In this document: positions 34,901 to 44,935 of the stretch, piece after piece
How positions within the stretch are numbered: position 1 is the stretch's first letter
How the letters are laid out: every line of letters begins with the position of its first letter
Assembly (NCBI GenBank): GCA_000349905.1
Contig: KB722743.1
Coordinates: forward strand, 767,420 to 827,976
Reading direction: 5' to 3'
DNA length: 60,557 nucleotides
Origin: Volvariella volvacea V23
Taxonomy: Eukaryota > Basidiomycota > Agaricomycetes > Agaricales > Pluteaceae
The notes under the pieces: model-generated
What the model was told of the DNA's origin: nothing
The model's database searches: none
Seen by the model: the letters and a program-made list of their open reading frames with translations, nothing else
Program-made: the position numbers and the translations under genes

Positions 34901-35155
34901 CTAATGAACGCCAACCATATCTTTGCATTGAATGCACACTCAGGGGGAACGTACGCTAGTCTAGGGACCATACTTCCAACTGGGAATCCTGTAGCAAATG
35001 CCAGCATGTCCATGGGGCAAGGTGGTAGCGTGTCCGGATTGATGGGATCTGTTACGGCAAACGGGATACAGAGTGCAAGGCTTGGTGGGCAGTATGAGAT
35101 GATGCAAGCCTTTATGCAGAGATCTACCACGGAGAATGGACAGGGCATGAAGTAG
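31985..35155 (+). CDS. MED25: Mediator subunit 25-like protein (VWA plus ACID/PTOV)
   Basis: The N-terminal 200 residues are a VWA-type domain (FAVALVLESSLAIAQQWP, MAFVSYASAD, LVREVNENPYDMGLG, then a conserved LFDVLRNTSN). A Gln/Pro-rich middle includes a coiled coil (KNLETEIQRLRQAGRQQE). Toward the C-terminus WSGAFVVKDVRIYVQAAPM and DTWPSLMHLMFPRQSPVTRL fit the Med25 ACID/PTOV barrel that binds activators. The tail is Gln/Gly/Ser-rich. Exons: 31985-32140, 32192-32386, 32445-32618, 32678-32743, 32810-32900, 32954-34030, 34077-35155; phases close at 945 aa. A 54-nt in-frame segment at about 34288-34341 (GTGCGT...CAAG) could be a further intron. Med25 is absent from budding yeast, so the call rests on domain order. 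Confidence 0.75.
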
Positions 35156-35332
35156 GCTGGCATCCTAAGGAGATTGTGTAGGATTAGGCACCGATTATTG
35201 TATTCTTTGGCAATACTCCTTGAGCTTCGTTACATATCAACAACAATTCACAATAATTGAAAATTTTAAGCAGGGAGGACATGTCGAGGACAGGTTATGT
35301 CGCGGAAACTCTACGCCCCATGCAATCCCTGA

Positions 35333-36245
35333 CTACGTTTGAGGGGTATTGAAATTGCCATCTGTTCCTTGTATCTTGGCATGGTCAGCAAGGTTTGCTT
35401 GCGCTTCGTATACGGTTATAACAGGAGCGCTCTTGTGCTGAAAGCTGGTGTATAACTAGCGATGCCTTGTACGCACGAAGGTGCACCCACCTGAGTCCAA
35501 GTCCCTAGTAGGCCGACATAGCTGATACGGGTTGTTTCTGCCCCTTGAGCAGAAGGGAAAAATAGGGTAAGAGATGATATGTTGGTAAATTTAGCCAGTC
35601 TGTTGCCATAATGAGAGATGCCACTAGACGGATGTATGACCAGACAAACTTGACAGGATATTCAAATGCTTCTCTGCCTTGAGCAATGTCGATCTCCTGA
35701 GTAGGCGTCTTGTCGGAGACATCGTCAAAGTCGAGTGTAGGTTGGTTCGCAAACTATGTGAAACAGTGATGAGTGTCATCCACGTTTAGACGTTGTCTGG
35801 CCTGGCGAACCAATTGCACCCGGGTGGGGGTATGGCCTATCGGACCCGCCTTGAGTAGCAAGGATCGGAGTTTAACACCACCAGTAAAAGGTATTCGGAT
35901 GATACTAACACGGAGATAAACAGTGAGATGGTTCCAACACATTTGGACTTACACTTGATCATCGGCGTCGGACTCGATGAACTAGCAACCCTAAGCATCA
36001 GTACAGAACAGAGGAAATAAGCAAGTATGCATGTGCACTCTGGTCTCTTCAAGCCTTTCATGCCAGGGCTTGATGACGACACCACCGGGTTGAACGGTGT
36101 TCAGGGCTACCACGTTATCACGGTCAATGTGCGGGTACAGATTGTCTTGAGGCCCCGAATCGCTTTTCTCATGGTCATGGTCGTGGTCGTGGTCATGGTC
36201 GTGGGCTTCGTGGCCACAGCTGTCGTTGTGGTGATGATGGGCCAT
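35333..36245 (-). CDS. PITH-domain protein with His/Asp-rich N-terminus
   Basis: PITH domains (as in TXNL1 and PITHD1) associate with the 26S proteasome. The core reads IPFTGGVKLRSLLLKAGP, then NQPTLDFDD and ISYVGLLGTW. The N-terminus is a metal-binding-like run (MAHHHHNDSCGHEAHDHDHD, continuing with more HD pairs), a direct product of a GAC/CAT-type repeat at about 36170-36240. Exons: 36245-36039, 35981-35953, 35904-35811, 35753-35650, 35599-35491, 35437-35333; phases close at 215 aa. Exon 2 is a 29-nt micro-exon. It converges on MED25 and diverges from the UBX gene. Confidence 0.9.
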
Positions 36246-36692
36246 GCGCGGGATATTGGCAGTGGAGGGTCAACTCGAGCCACTATGTTTACTTTTGTTT
36301 GTTAAGCCCATTTTCATCTCGACTCTTGATGTTGACCAGCCCCCATCCACCGGTTACAACTTGGTTTGTACGGAGTGAGTGAACTCTCTGGCGTGTTCTC
36401 TATGATGTTCCAGTAATTTGCGTTCGATCGCCATGACCCTACTTCAAAGGGATCACCCGCCAGTGCATCCTGGGGCTTGTGGTATGAGACAATTCTCCCT
36501 TACTGATCCTTGCATACTTGACCGATTTCTTTGGTTGTGCTGATTTAGAGATGTCTATTGCAGGGCCGTGCGCATTGCTCAAGAAGGAGGAGTGGCCTTT
36601 GTTTGCTTCCAAGGCTGTATTGTAGACTACATAGACATGTACTGGAGTATCCTTAGTCATCAACCAATCACACGTCCTTGTAGCACACCAAC

Positions 36693-37663
36693 ATGACTGA
36701 CGCTCAGCCGTCTTCCATCGTTGAGCCCCATGCTCCATCTGCACCCTCCAGCTCAGCCCCTCAGACAAATTCAGTCCAGGCTTCACCGGATCCTGCCACA
36801 TTCAAGTATTACTTGCCTTCCAATGTTACTCGGCCTGCGTTGCCTCGTAAGCAGATGACCCCGCCACGCTGTGTACGTTCTCACATTGGATCAAGCCGCA
36901 CTACCCGATGAATATTATAATCCAACGCCCGCTGATTTGAAGGACGCCCAAGCTACACTTGAAGCAAGAACAAAAGCACTGGTCGACGCGCCGCTGCTCT
37001 TGCGTTCAGTTCGAGAGGCAAACGAGAAAGCCAAACGAGACAGGTGGCCTAACGTATGTTCCCTCCACGGTTTGATAATGTTTAGGAATCAACTAGATTA
37101 GACCATAGACTACCATCCGTGTTCGATTCCCGGACCGATCGCAGCTGGAGAAGACATTCCCCTCCACAAATAAGATTCGCTCCGTGTACGCTTTTGTTCG
37201 AAGTTGCTTGAGAGAGGATGTCAAACCCATCAAATTTATTCTTTGTACGTCTCTCAGCCCTGAACACAAGACAATCCTTTTACTGTAGCAGATCAGACAC
37301 CACCCAAGCGAGATCTCAAGGTTTCCGACCCGAATGTTCGCCATCTTACGCTATCTGAGCTCCACCTTGCACCTTCATCGATCCTATGGCTTAGATTTGA
37401 GGACGACTCTCTGAACGGTAAGTAGTTATTTTCCTTTGGGTATCCTATCTAAGGCTCTTAACAAAGGTACGACAATGCAAGCACCACTGGATCCCTCGAT
37501 ATTGGAACGAGCAGAAGATCTCCCACACCCACCAGACCCAACTGCAGTTTCAGCGCCGCAAACTCCAGGCCCGTCCAAAAGTTCATCTGCTAATTCTAGC
37601 ACGGGTGCAGCCAAGGATAAGAGCAAGCTTCCCAAGTGGCTGAAACTCGGGCAGAGTACGTAG
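36693..37663 (+). CDS. UBX-domain protein (Ubx4 / TUG type)
   Basis: A likely Cdc48/p97 cofactor. An N-terminal Ser/Pro region leads to PDEYYNPTPADLKDAQATLE, a helical segment (LLLRSVREANEKAKRDRWP) and the UBX fold starting TTIRVRFPDRSQLEKTFPS. The helix before UBX and its spacing match the TUG/ASPSCR1/Ubx4 class rather than Ubx1-3. The C-terminus is Pro/Ser-rich. Exons: 36693-36846, 36896-37053, 37109-37244, 37292-37417, 37467-37663; phases close at 256 aa. It converges on UBA4 with 84 bp between the stop codons. Confidence 0.85.
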
Positions 37664-37747
37664 CCATCATTATGCACAGCAGCTTTAAGCTAACCACCTC
37701 TCAAGAGAAGTGAATATCTCTGAGACGTCCTCTCGTTTAATCTTGTA

Positions 37748-39234
37748 CTAGTACACTGGAAAGCTTTGGTCTACGTCTCTTGCCCAAGCCTTAAGCCCCC
37801 CTATGACATCCTTCACAGTGGATTGTTTATGCGGATCTGCTTCTCGCAAGGCCGCCGCGCCTATCTGTGAGTCATTACCTAGGCGGCATATAACATAAAC
37901 CGTCTCAGAACCCTTGGGAATATACTTCATTGGTTCTGCAACCAACTCGTTTAGCGGGACATCTGGATGTGCCATTAATGGTTAAGAACTGGGAATGTGT
38001 GTTCAAGTGCTCACTGATAGAGCTAGGAAGCCTACAAATACCAAACTCTGTTGGCGGACGAACGTCAATCAGTACCACATTTTTGTTTGTGGTCAAAGAA
38101 TTCTCCAGTTGCTGCAAATGTATGAGGTCGCTGCGTTATGATATGATGACTATGACAACCTTTGCATGCACTCGATGTTCTTTGTTGCTGACCACCAAAC
38201 CCAATTTTTCCCAATCTGGGGCAACTCCACCGCAAAATTGAACGTAGTCGGTCAAATGCACGTCGCGCAGACCACGACTATCCGTACCACAGGCCGGACA
38301 AGATGGTTTCCGCAAACGCATTTTGATAGTCCGGAAGGGCGGTGTCCCGAAAACAGAGAAGATCAGTAAGCTAGGCTTTGCATCTACGTTGTCTTAGTAA
38401 GAAAGCGCCTGTGATGTGTTCGTCGTACCGTGCAACCCCGCAGCGAGTTTGATAGCCTCGAGAGCCTGCAGATTACCTATGATTCCAGTAACAACACCCA
38501 GAACGCCAGTCTCCGCACATGACGCCATTGATTCTCGTGCGGGGGGTCGAGGAAAGAGACATCGATAGCATGGGCCATTGGGATGAAGATTGTAGACGCA
38601 TAGCTGGCCTTCATACTTTTGAGCTGCTCCACTGACTAAGGGCTTGCCAAGGGTGACAGCGACATCGGACAACAAATATCGTGTAGGTGCATTATCTGTA
38701 CAATCGAGAATGATGTCATAGGGTGACAACAGTGATAATGCATTGGAGGGTTCGATGGCGGCAACAATGGCGTTCACTGTAGTGTTGGGGTTTATGCTGG
38801 ACACAGATCAGGGATGGTAGAGAGCGGGAGTGTTCATGATGTATACCGCTTTATTGATTGCGCTGCAGACTCTGCCTTGTACATACCGATATTTCCTTCG
38901 TCATGAAGAACCTGACGATGGAGATTGGATAGTTCCACACGGTCGTGGTCGAAGATGCCAAGAGTTCCTCAAGGAAGCGTATTGGCGTAAAGGAAGACGG
39001 TGACTCTAAGACGAAAACATACCAACGCCTGCAGCCGCGAGATATTGCAGTGCTGGACAGCCCAAACCACCCGCTCCAACGACCGCAATAGATGAAACGC
39101 GGAGTTTCAGTTGTGCTAGCAAGCGGTCAAGGTTGGATAACCAATTTCGAGTTAAGCGCACCTTGAAGACCGAAACCATCGAGAATCATCTGTCTGCCAT
39201 AACGCAAATACTCGGGCAGGGGTAGGGCAGACAT
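37748..39234 (-). CDS. UBA4: E1-like sulfurtransferase Uba4 / MOCS3
   Basis: Uba4 adenylates Urm1 (and the MoCo carrier) and passes sulfur to it for tRNA thiolation. The ThiF-type adenylation domain has [32 protein letters not shown] and [11 protein letters not shown]; the E1 active-site Cys is likely in [10 protein letters not shown]. Zinc cysteines are in CYRCLF and CPACG. The C-terminal rhodanese domain ends with the persulfide loop CRLGNDSQ. Exons: 39234-39162, 39115-39023, 38967-38847, from 38796 to about 38420, from about 38372 to about 38140, then two more to 37748. The intron near 38420-38373 could not be placed in a clean phase with a good donor (a weak GTTGCA donor is in phase), so that junction is uncertain. 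Confidence 0.88.
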
Positions 39235-39471
39235 TATTTGTTGAAGTTGATAGTCAAAGCTCAAACGTTACAAGCTTTGGTGCTCAATTTGGCATTGGTC
39301 TGAGAATTCGGAGGTACATAATAATCTAATGATACTGCTGTATCATGCGTTAGCTTCCCTTACTTCGTTGTACGCATATGCATCCCCTCCGTCCTTCCCT
39401 CCATCTACTTTCGGATATGCTTCGCATATGTCATCTGTATCTGAGTTCGATCAGTCAGCTCTTGTTCTATC

Positions 39472-40811
39472 TCAACCCAATGTCCACTTACTCCGTGTAT
39501 GCTTTTTTGCAATGACAGCAGCAATCCCCATGTAAACCCCCCATGCAGTCGAGAACATGCTTAAAGTAGCAACGAGGACTGATATGATGGCCGAACCAAT
39601 GCTTTTCCTCCGTTGGAACCTGCATAGATAAACGACTTGAATTTGGCCTGGACCCAAATATTGTACCGGGACTAGGTCCCCTATGCCAAACTCCTCTGGG
39701 TTCGCTGCCATGGCGTATGCTATCGACTGCATTTCAGAAATGTTGCCCGTGGCATTAAAACTCTCAAAGAGGGTGTCCGGTACCCTGCTGCATTTCCCAG
39801 GTCCAGCCGTAATGCCGCATACACAACTTGGACCATGTTGATCAATGCTTGAAACGAGATGGCATCGATGACCGCCGGGTTGTTTACGCTCACAGGCTCG
39901 AAGGGACTGTTCCGGTAGAAGGACATGTTCGCATAGATCATGGAAGCGTAGGGGAATGTTATTTGAGGTCTTTGGGTCGCGCACGGGGCATCAAGACCAA
40001 CAGACGGTGGACACCAATCGAAGCTTGCCTGAACGGAAAGGACAACGGGGGTACCACCAGTTGCGGCGAAAGCATTTGTCATTCTCAGACCGATATCTGA
40101 TGTAGCGAGTTGTGCTCTGCCTACATCAGGAAAGTAAATTTAAAGCGACAAAAAAAAAAGCTCACAGCTGTTCAATTAATACCCCACGAGGGTCACCCTG
40201 ACTTGAATTCCCGGTCCTTAATACTCCAAGAAATGGAGTATGCTTTCCCAGAAGCGAAGTTACTGAAAAGGATGTCTTCGAGGAGACCGCGTACGAATTT
40301 GCAACCCTGCAAACCATGATAGCAGTATAATCAACGGCTACGTTGCGCAGATCTCCGTGGATGTACAGCGCTGTAATATCACAGTCATCCAAATATTGTC
40401 CACTGTAGGAAATACCGGAATTTTCAGCGTTAGCCTTGATTATAGTCTCGATGGTCCACTGGAACACGGCAGAATTGGTGGTAAATGAGTCCCCTATGTT
40501 GAATACATGCGGGTCGCACATAGTACCTGGAACAGCTTTCTTTGAGGGCAGATACTTTTGGTACCAGAAGGACTGTGTTACATTGAAGTCGCTTCCTAGC
40601 ACAGTTACTGTCTCATAAATAGTAAGGGCGACTAGAAAGCGACAAAGACTAGTGATGAGTGAATTTACTAAGTGAACGACATGGACTTGCCATTGAGGGT
40701 CACAAGGAAAATTAGTAGTATGAATGCCCCGATCAAAGTCGAAGGACCGAACCACCTCCACGGAAAGCGACGAGTCAGCGGATACTCCAGCGTAAGCCTT
40801 GATAATAGCAT
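39472..40811 (-). CDS. Agaricomycete-type membrane glycoprotein, frame uncertain
   Basis: This belongs to a mushroom family I know only by pattern: a short cytoplasmic head (FPWRWFGPS), one TM, an extracellular part starting YETVTVLGSDFNVTQSFW with N-glycosylation sites, a conserved YAALRLDLGN, then QVVYLCRFQRRKSIGSA and a C-terminal TM (ISVLVATLSMFSTAWGV). Function unknown. Exon 1 is 40811-40691; its intron has a GC donor (GCAAGT) that alone yields the family motif NVALTIYETV. The middle (about 40330-40120) has unresolved introns. After YAALRLDLGN (near 39795) the family-like continuation lies in the -1 frame, with no convincing intron. This may be an indel, a pseudogene or recoding; the gene lies next to an assembly gap. 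Confidence 0.6.
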
Positions 40812-40968
40812 CGATTATATCTCGTGGGGCAACAAGTTGAAGCAGAGGTTGAGAAGCTTGAAGCTCAGGGATTTTCGCCTTTCAGAACCCGCACACCATC
40901 CGTTTTGGCCTTTTCATCTTTATAGTCCCATTACGTTCTAAGGGGGGAAGTAGGACCCTGTTGTGGTT

Positions 40969-41068
40969 NNNNNNNNNNNNNNNNNNNNNNNNNNNNNNNN
41001 NNNNNNNNNNNNNNNNNNNNNNNNNNNNNNNNNNNNNNNNNNNNNNNNNNNNNNNNNNNNNNNNNNNN
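40969..41068. other. assembly gap (100 N)
   Basis: Exactly 100 undetermined bases, the conventional size for a scaffold gap of unknown length. Apparent ORFs crossing it are artefacts. It separates the 5' flank of the membrane glycoprotein gene from the 3' flank of the aspartic protease, so any gene lying in the true gap is missing. Confidence 0.95.
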
Positions 41069-41404
41069 GGCGTCAAGCACGCTTGCAGGGTCTGACATCC
41101 TGAGGCCTGTCCTGACGCAGAGACAAGAAAAGGCTGGTGCAATGTGGACTCCAATCGCGACAATCTGGATGGAGTGAATCGATTCAGCATTTGCACACAA
41201 CCATATTCAATGGTGCATTGCTCCTAATTCCATAGAAACGGCTGAATAAACCCTACGAACTGACATCCGCGGTCTGCGCATTTGCAAAGTGTACTGTACA
41301 TTGTACAAGATATAGGTGGTATCAGTCCATGAAAGCAAATTAAATACAAGTATGTAACAAGACGAATGACGGGGCATTACACTAACACCTTATAGGATAT
41401 CTAC

Positions 41405-43588
41405 TCAAGGATCATACGGCTTTTGGTATTGTCCATAACCTGGTGTAACCTCGTCCGCTGAGCCAACGGGTGCATACACGCCTTTGGCCCTAGGTGTTCC
41501 AGACTTCGCACCACGACGAACGAAGCCCAGAATCGCCAAAGCCAGCAAGCCAACACCAATCAACAAGTTGGCGGCAAGCAATCCCAACATAGCGGGAGCA
41601 TATTTATCAATTGTGGACGACCCGGCGACTTCGTCCTCGTCGTTAGCAAGATGTGTGTTGATCCTGGAATCTCCTGACCCGGAGCCAGAGCCGGAGCCAG
41701 AACTGGAGCCAGAGCCAGAGCCTTGCTCGACTGGCGTGCCATCAGGGTTCTCTTCAAAGATTTCGAGGTCATCGTCAGACCCATTGGTAGTGTTGACTCT
41801 GCTTCCATTAGGATCTTCGTCGAAGACCTCGGTGATGCCATCGTCATCATCGTCATCACTCCCATTAGAGGTATGCGAGTTGCCGGATGAGGTGGCGATG
41901 TGGTGGTCAAGTAAGGCGATTAGATCTGCAGGAGCTATTTCATGAGGAAGACCCTCGAGATTCTTGGTACGCATTTCCGTGTGCTCCAACACTGCCTCTA
42001 CTGGATCGGTTATTGATAGCAATTGCATGAAGGGAGAGGTGTTATCCTCGTGGTTATCACCGAAATCGTAGCTAAGAGCCGACGTCAGCGAGAATAGATA
42101 TGTGATGGGCTTAAAGCGTACATGGAGTAGACGTTACGAAGGAACGAGTCGCCCAAGGCAGCGTCGAACTCGTTGCCACCAACGTTATCATCGCCAGAGA
42201 AGGCGCCTGAGCAAGCCGTATAATTGGCTCCGTTGGCATAGATAGGCGATACAACAGTTGTAAGGTCGAGTGGATGTATGGGATATATACGTTCGCTGGC
42301 ATAATAAGTGTCAGACATGGATAGAAATTGCAGTGATTGACATTACCCGAAAACAAATTCGACGCTGATACTTGCATTGCAAGGGACGATCCACGTGCCG
42401 CCACCGTTATCGTATTTGACTGCGCCGGGAATTTGTGAGTAGATAGCATCGGATACATGAGTCGGCAGGTAGGCGTGGGGTGTGCCACTGTCCAACAAAG
42501 CAACGAGCTTCCCTGACGGGGCACCGTGGACGGTGGAGTTCAGGGGGACAGAGTGACCATCGACGATGATGGAGTCGAGAAGGGTAGTCCAACGACCACT
42601 GTTCTCAGGGTATTGGTACAGATGGGGCATGTCCTTTACACCCAGATAATCTTCATCGTATTCTCCAATGGTGAAGGACCCATCATCGGTGTCTTCCCAG
42701 TCATCTGTGCGATCGAGGGCAAGACCGATGAAATTGGGTGTGTCTGGATGCTGATCGAAGATATTTTGCAGTACTGGATTGCCCCATTTTGCGTCAGGGC
42801 CATATTTGCCGACCACCGCTTCTTGGATCTCTGAAGAGTTGATTCCGGAGAATCCCAAGCCAAGAAGGCCATAAATCCCGTATGCTGTGATCGCTTCAAG
42901 CGTGGACTAACCATGTAATGAGATAATGTAGAGTATATAAACCAGAGTCAACTTACAACCTCAACATGCAAGTATGCTACCATAACGGCATTAGATAACT
43001 GAACATGATTGGCAGAATGAACCTCTTACCCTGACGGTCAATCTTGTAGGAGCCAAATTCAAAGGGCGCGATAGCAATATTTCCGGATACGTAGCCCTGT
43101 CCATACTCTAGTTCAATGTCCTCTAGTTCTGTTTCTTCAACTTCGCCAATATCATTGGGTGGCATAACCCTAGAAACATGGTAAATCAGTCACAATCGCG
43201 AGATGTATCAAGAAGACGGTCATACCAGAGATCCGAGCTTCCAGTGTCAATCAAGACGTGAATTTCTACCAGAAGATGAAAAGTTAGATAACATCGCTCG
43301 GACGCGCTCATAGATTACTGCACCATGTCCATTGAGTGTGATGTTGGTTGTGTACTACCTGTGATGTTAGATCCAGAAGATCCTGTCGTTCTATAGGATA
43401 CTTACGTGCATATCCTTAATATTCCCAATATCGTCTTGGTCGTCATCGCTGTATACTAGCCCATTCGTCGCTGAGGCGTGGGCGCCAGAGGTTGATCGCT
43501 TCCGGATGGGAAACTTGAGGCCAGATACACTGGCAGTGGCATTGATCAAAAGTAACAAGGAAAGGATATAAGAGGACGAAGCCTTCAT
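41405..43588 (-). CDS. pepsin-family aspartic protease with C-terminal membrane anchor
   Basis: A family A1 protease entering the secretory pathway (signal peptide MKASSSYILSLLLLINATA). The two catalytic Asp are in LIDTGSSDLW (Asp78) and LLDSGTPHAYLP (Asp277). After the fold comes a long acidic Asn/Asp/Glu linker, then a Gly/Ser run, then a true TM helix (about 544-567, LLAANLLIGVGLLALAILGFV) with a basic stop-transfer and a 37-residue cytoplasmic tail. It is therefore type-I membrane-anchored rather than GPI. Eight exons (43588-43406, 43354-43324, 43265-43226, 43169-43030, 42976-42957, 42906-42347, 42295-42122, 42071-41405) close in phase at 604 aa. Exon 5 is only 20 nt and exon 2 is 31 nt. 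Confidence 0.92.
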
Positions 43589-44935
43589 GACTGGCTGGGA
43601 AGAAGAGAAAGAAAGAAAGAAGAACAGGTGTGTGGGGAGTGAGGGAGGCTTGGGTATTTAGACCCAGCAGCAGCACAGCAACGCGGCCAGGGGCATGAGT
43701 TATTCAATCTTGATGGTTTGCGATCTGGTATCAGGGTCACTGATCTCTCATCGCCCCGCGCACGTCCGGGCGCTATCAAACTGCACGAACAAACCCACTG
43801 TCCCGAAGCAAACTCGTAGGTCAGCACACCAATGCTTAGAAGCTTTGATTTGGAGCTGAACAGGCTGAAAGCCATGGGATACTTCGAGCCACGACACTTT
43901 TTGCTTGCCTCGAGGTGAGTGCACCTGAGGGATTGGAACCCGACAAAGCCGTCAGCCTGCCTTGAATCAAAGTCTTGGCCTTTGTTGATACACCCCGGAC
44001 CAATAATAGGCATGAAAGATTTGGGCGCTGGGATTAGGTTATTCTGTTTAGTTACTACCTGTTCATTCGTATCATTCTGTGACAACCTTGATCACCACTG
44101 GCACTGCCTCCTTGGGATACATGTTACACCGTGCCGCCCTCAACAGCCACGAGAGAACGCATGTGGCTGTGCGCTATCGCCCTTCGCGGCGGTAGAACCC
44201 TGGAGTGGTTTTAATGGACGAGATACCCTCAAGGAGAGGCGCTCACTTGAGACGGGATGCTCGAGCAATACAATACATAAATACTATGTACGTCATATCG
44301 ATTATCAGTTGAACCTCGAGGCGTATGGCATGTCGGATCTGGCGAGCTCAGGCAAATCTAATGGGTAATGTTACATACGTGTTAGAGCGCCGTGATGTGT
44401 ACAAGTGATATGAAGGGACAATTGCGCGGACGCAGCGGATAGTAAAGATTCTATACTGTGTTACAGCTAACTTGCAAGCGTGTTCATTAATTAGAGGCAC
44501 AACTTAACGTTGGAGAGCGGCAAAGAAGGCGAAAGAAATCACGTAAGGAGATGGGCGTAAATGGTCTTGTACATTGAGCTCATTACATATAAGTGCGATG
44601 TGTGAACTTAGCCGCTAGATCTAGCACGATGGCAGCTTCTCAATGCTTTGTATCCTCTTTTCGGACTCGTGTATTTGAAGAAACATGGGTGTATATGCTG
44701 TTATTCTATTCAATCACGGACTGGGTACAATTGAACTACAATTGAGCGTCTTGCGTACCGACCAGGAGCCGTTTAGACTCGGAGCCCCGATGTGCAGCTG
44801 TCACTGTGAGTAACGCACACGTGATGTACCAGTTTCCCCATGTCATCTACCCCAATCTCGGACAAAAGACAGTTCTTCTACTTCACCCGTTTCTTTGGTT
44901 TCTAATAATTCTGATAAGCTTTTACCCCAGGTACA
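43589..44935. other. long spacer without a supported gene
   Basis: About 1.35 kb between the protease start and the Crinkler relic. It contains no splice-supported frame that I can match. It holds the left copy of an imperfect direct repeat (44398-44482) and a CACGTG at 44818-44823, in front of the relic. Confidence 0.5.
44398..44482 (+). repeat. left copy of imperfect direct repeat flanking the Crinkler relic
   Basis: It starts with TGTACAAGTGATAT (44398-44411). Going on, it shares GCAGCGG, GATTCTATA (44447-44455) and a TTGCA/GCAAG end with the copy at 46907-47000, in the same order and orientation, with small indels. Confidence 0.6.

Noticed and set aside
36027..36305. Val/Met-rich plus-strand frame (hydrophobic, looks like a TM protein)
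   Set aside because: It is the reverse of the His-Asp repeat of the PITH gene.
38842..38886. Intron starting at GTATGT after GNIG in UBA4
   Set aside because: The good-looking donor lies inside the conserved [16 protein letters not shown] coding block; using it would remove family residues, and the real donor is at 38846.
40882..41200. Minus-strand frames spanning the N gap
   Set aside because: They exist only because undetermined bases contain no stops; nothing is known of the real sequence.
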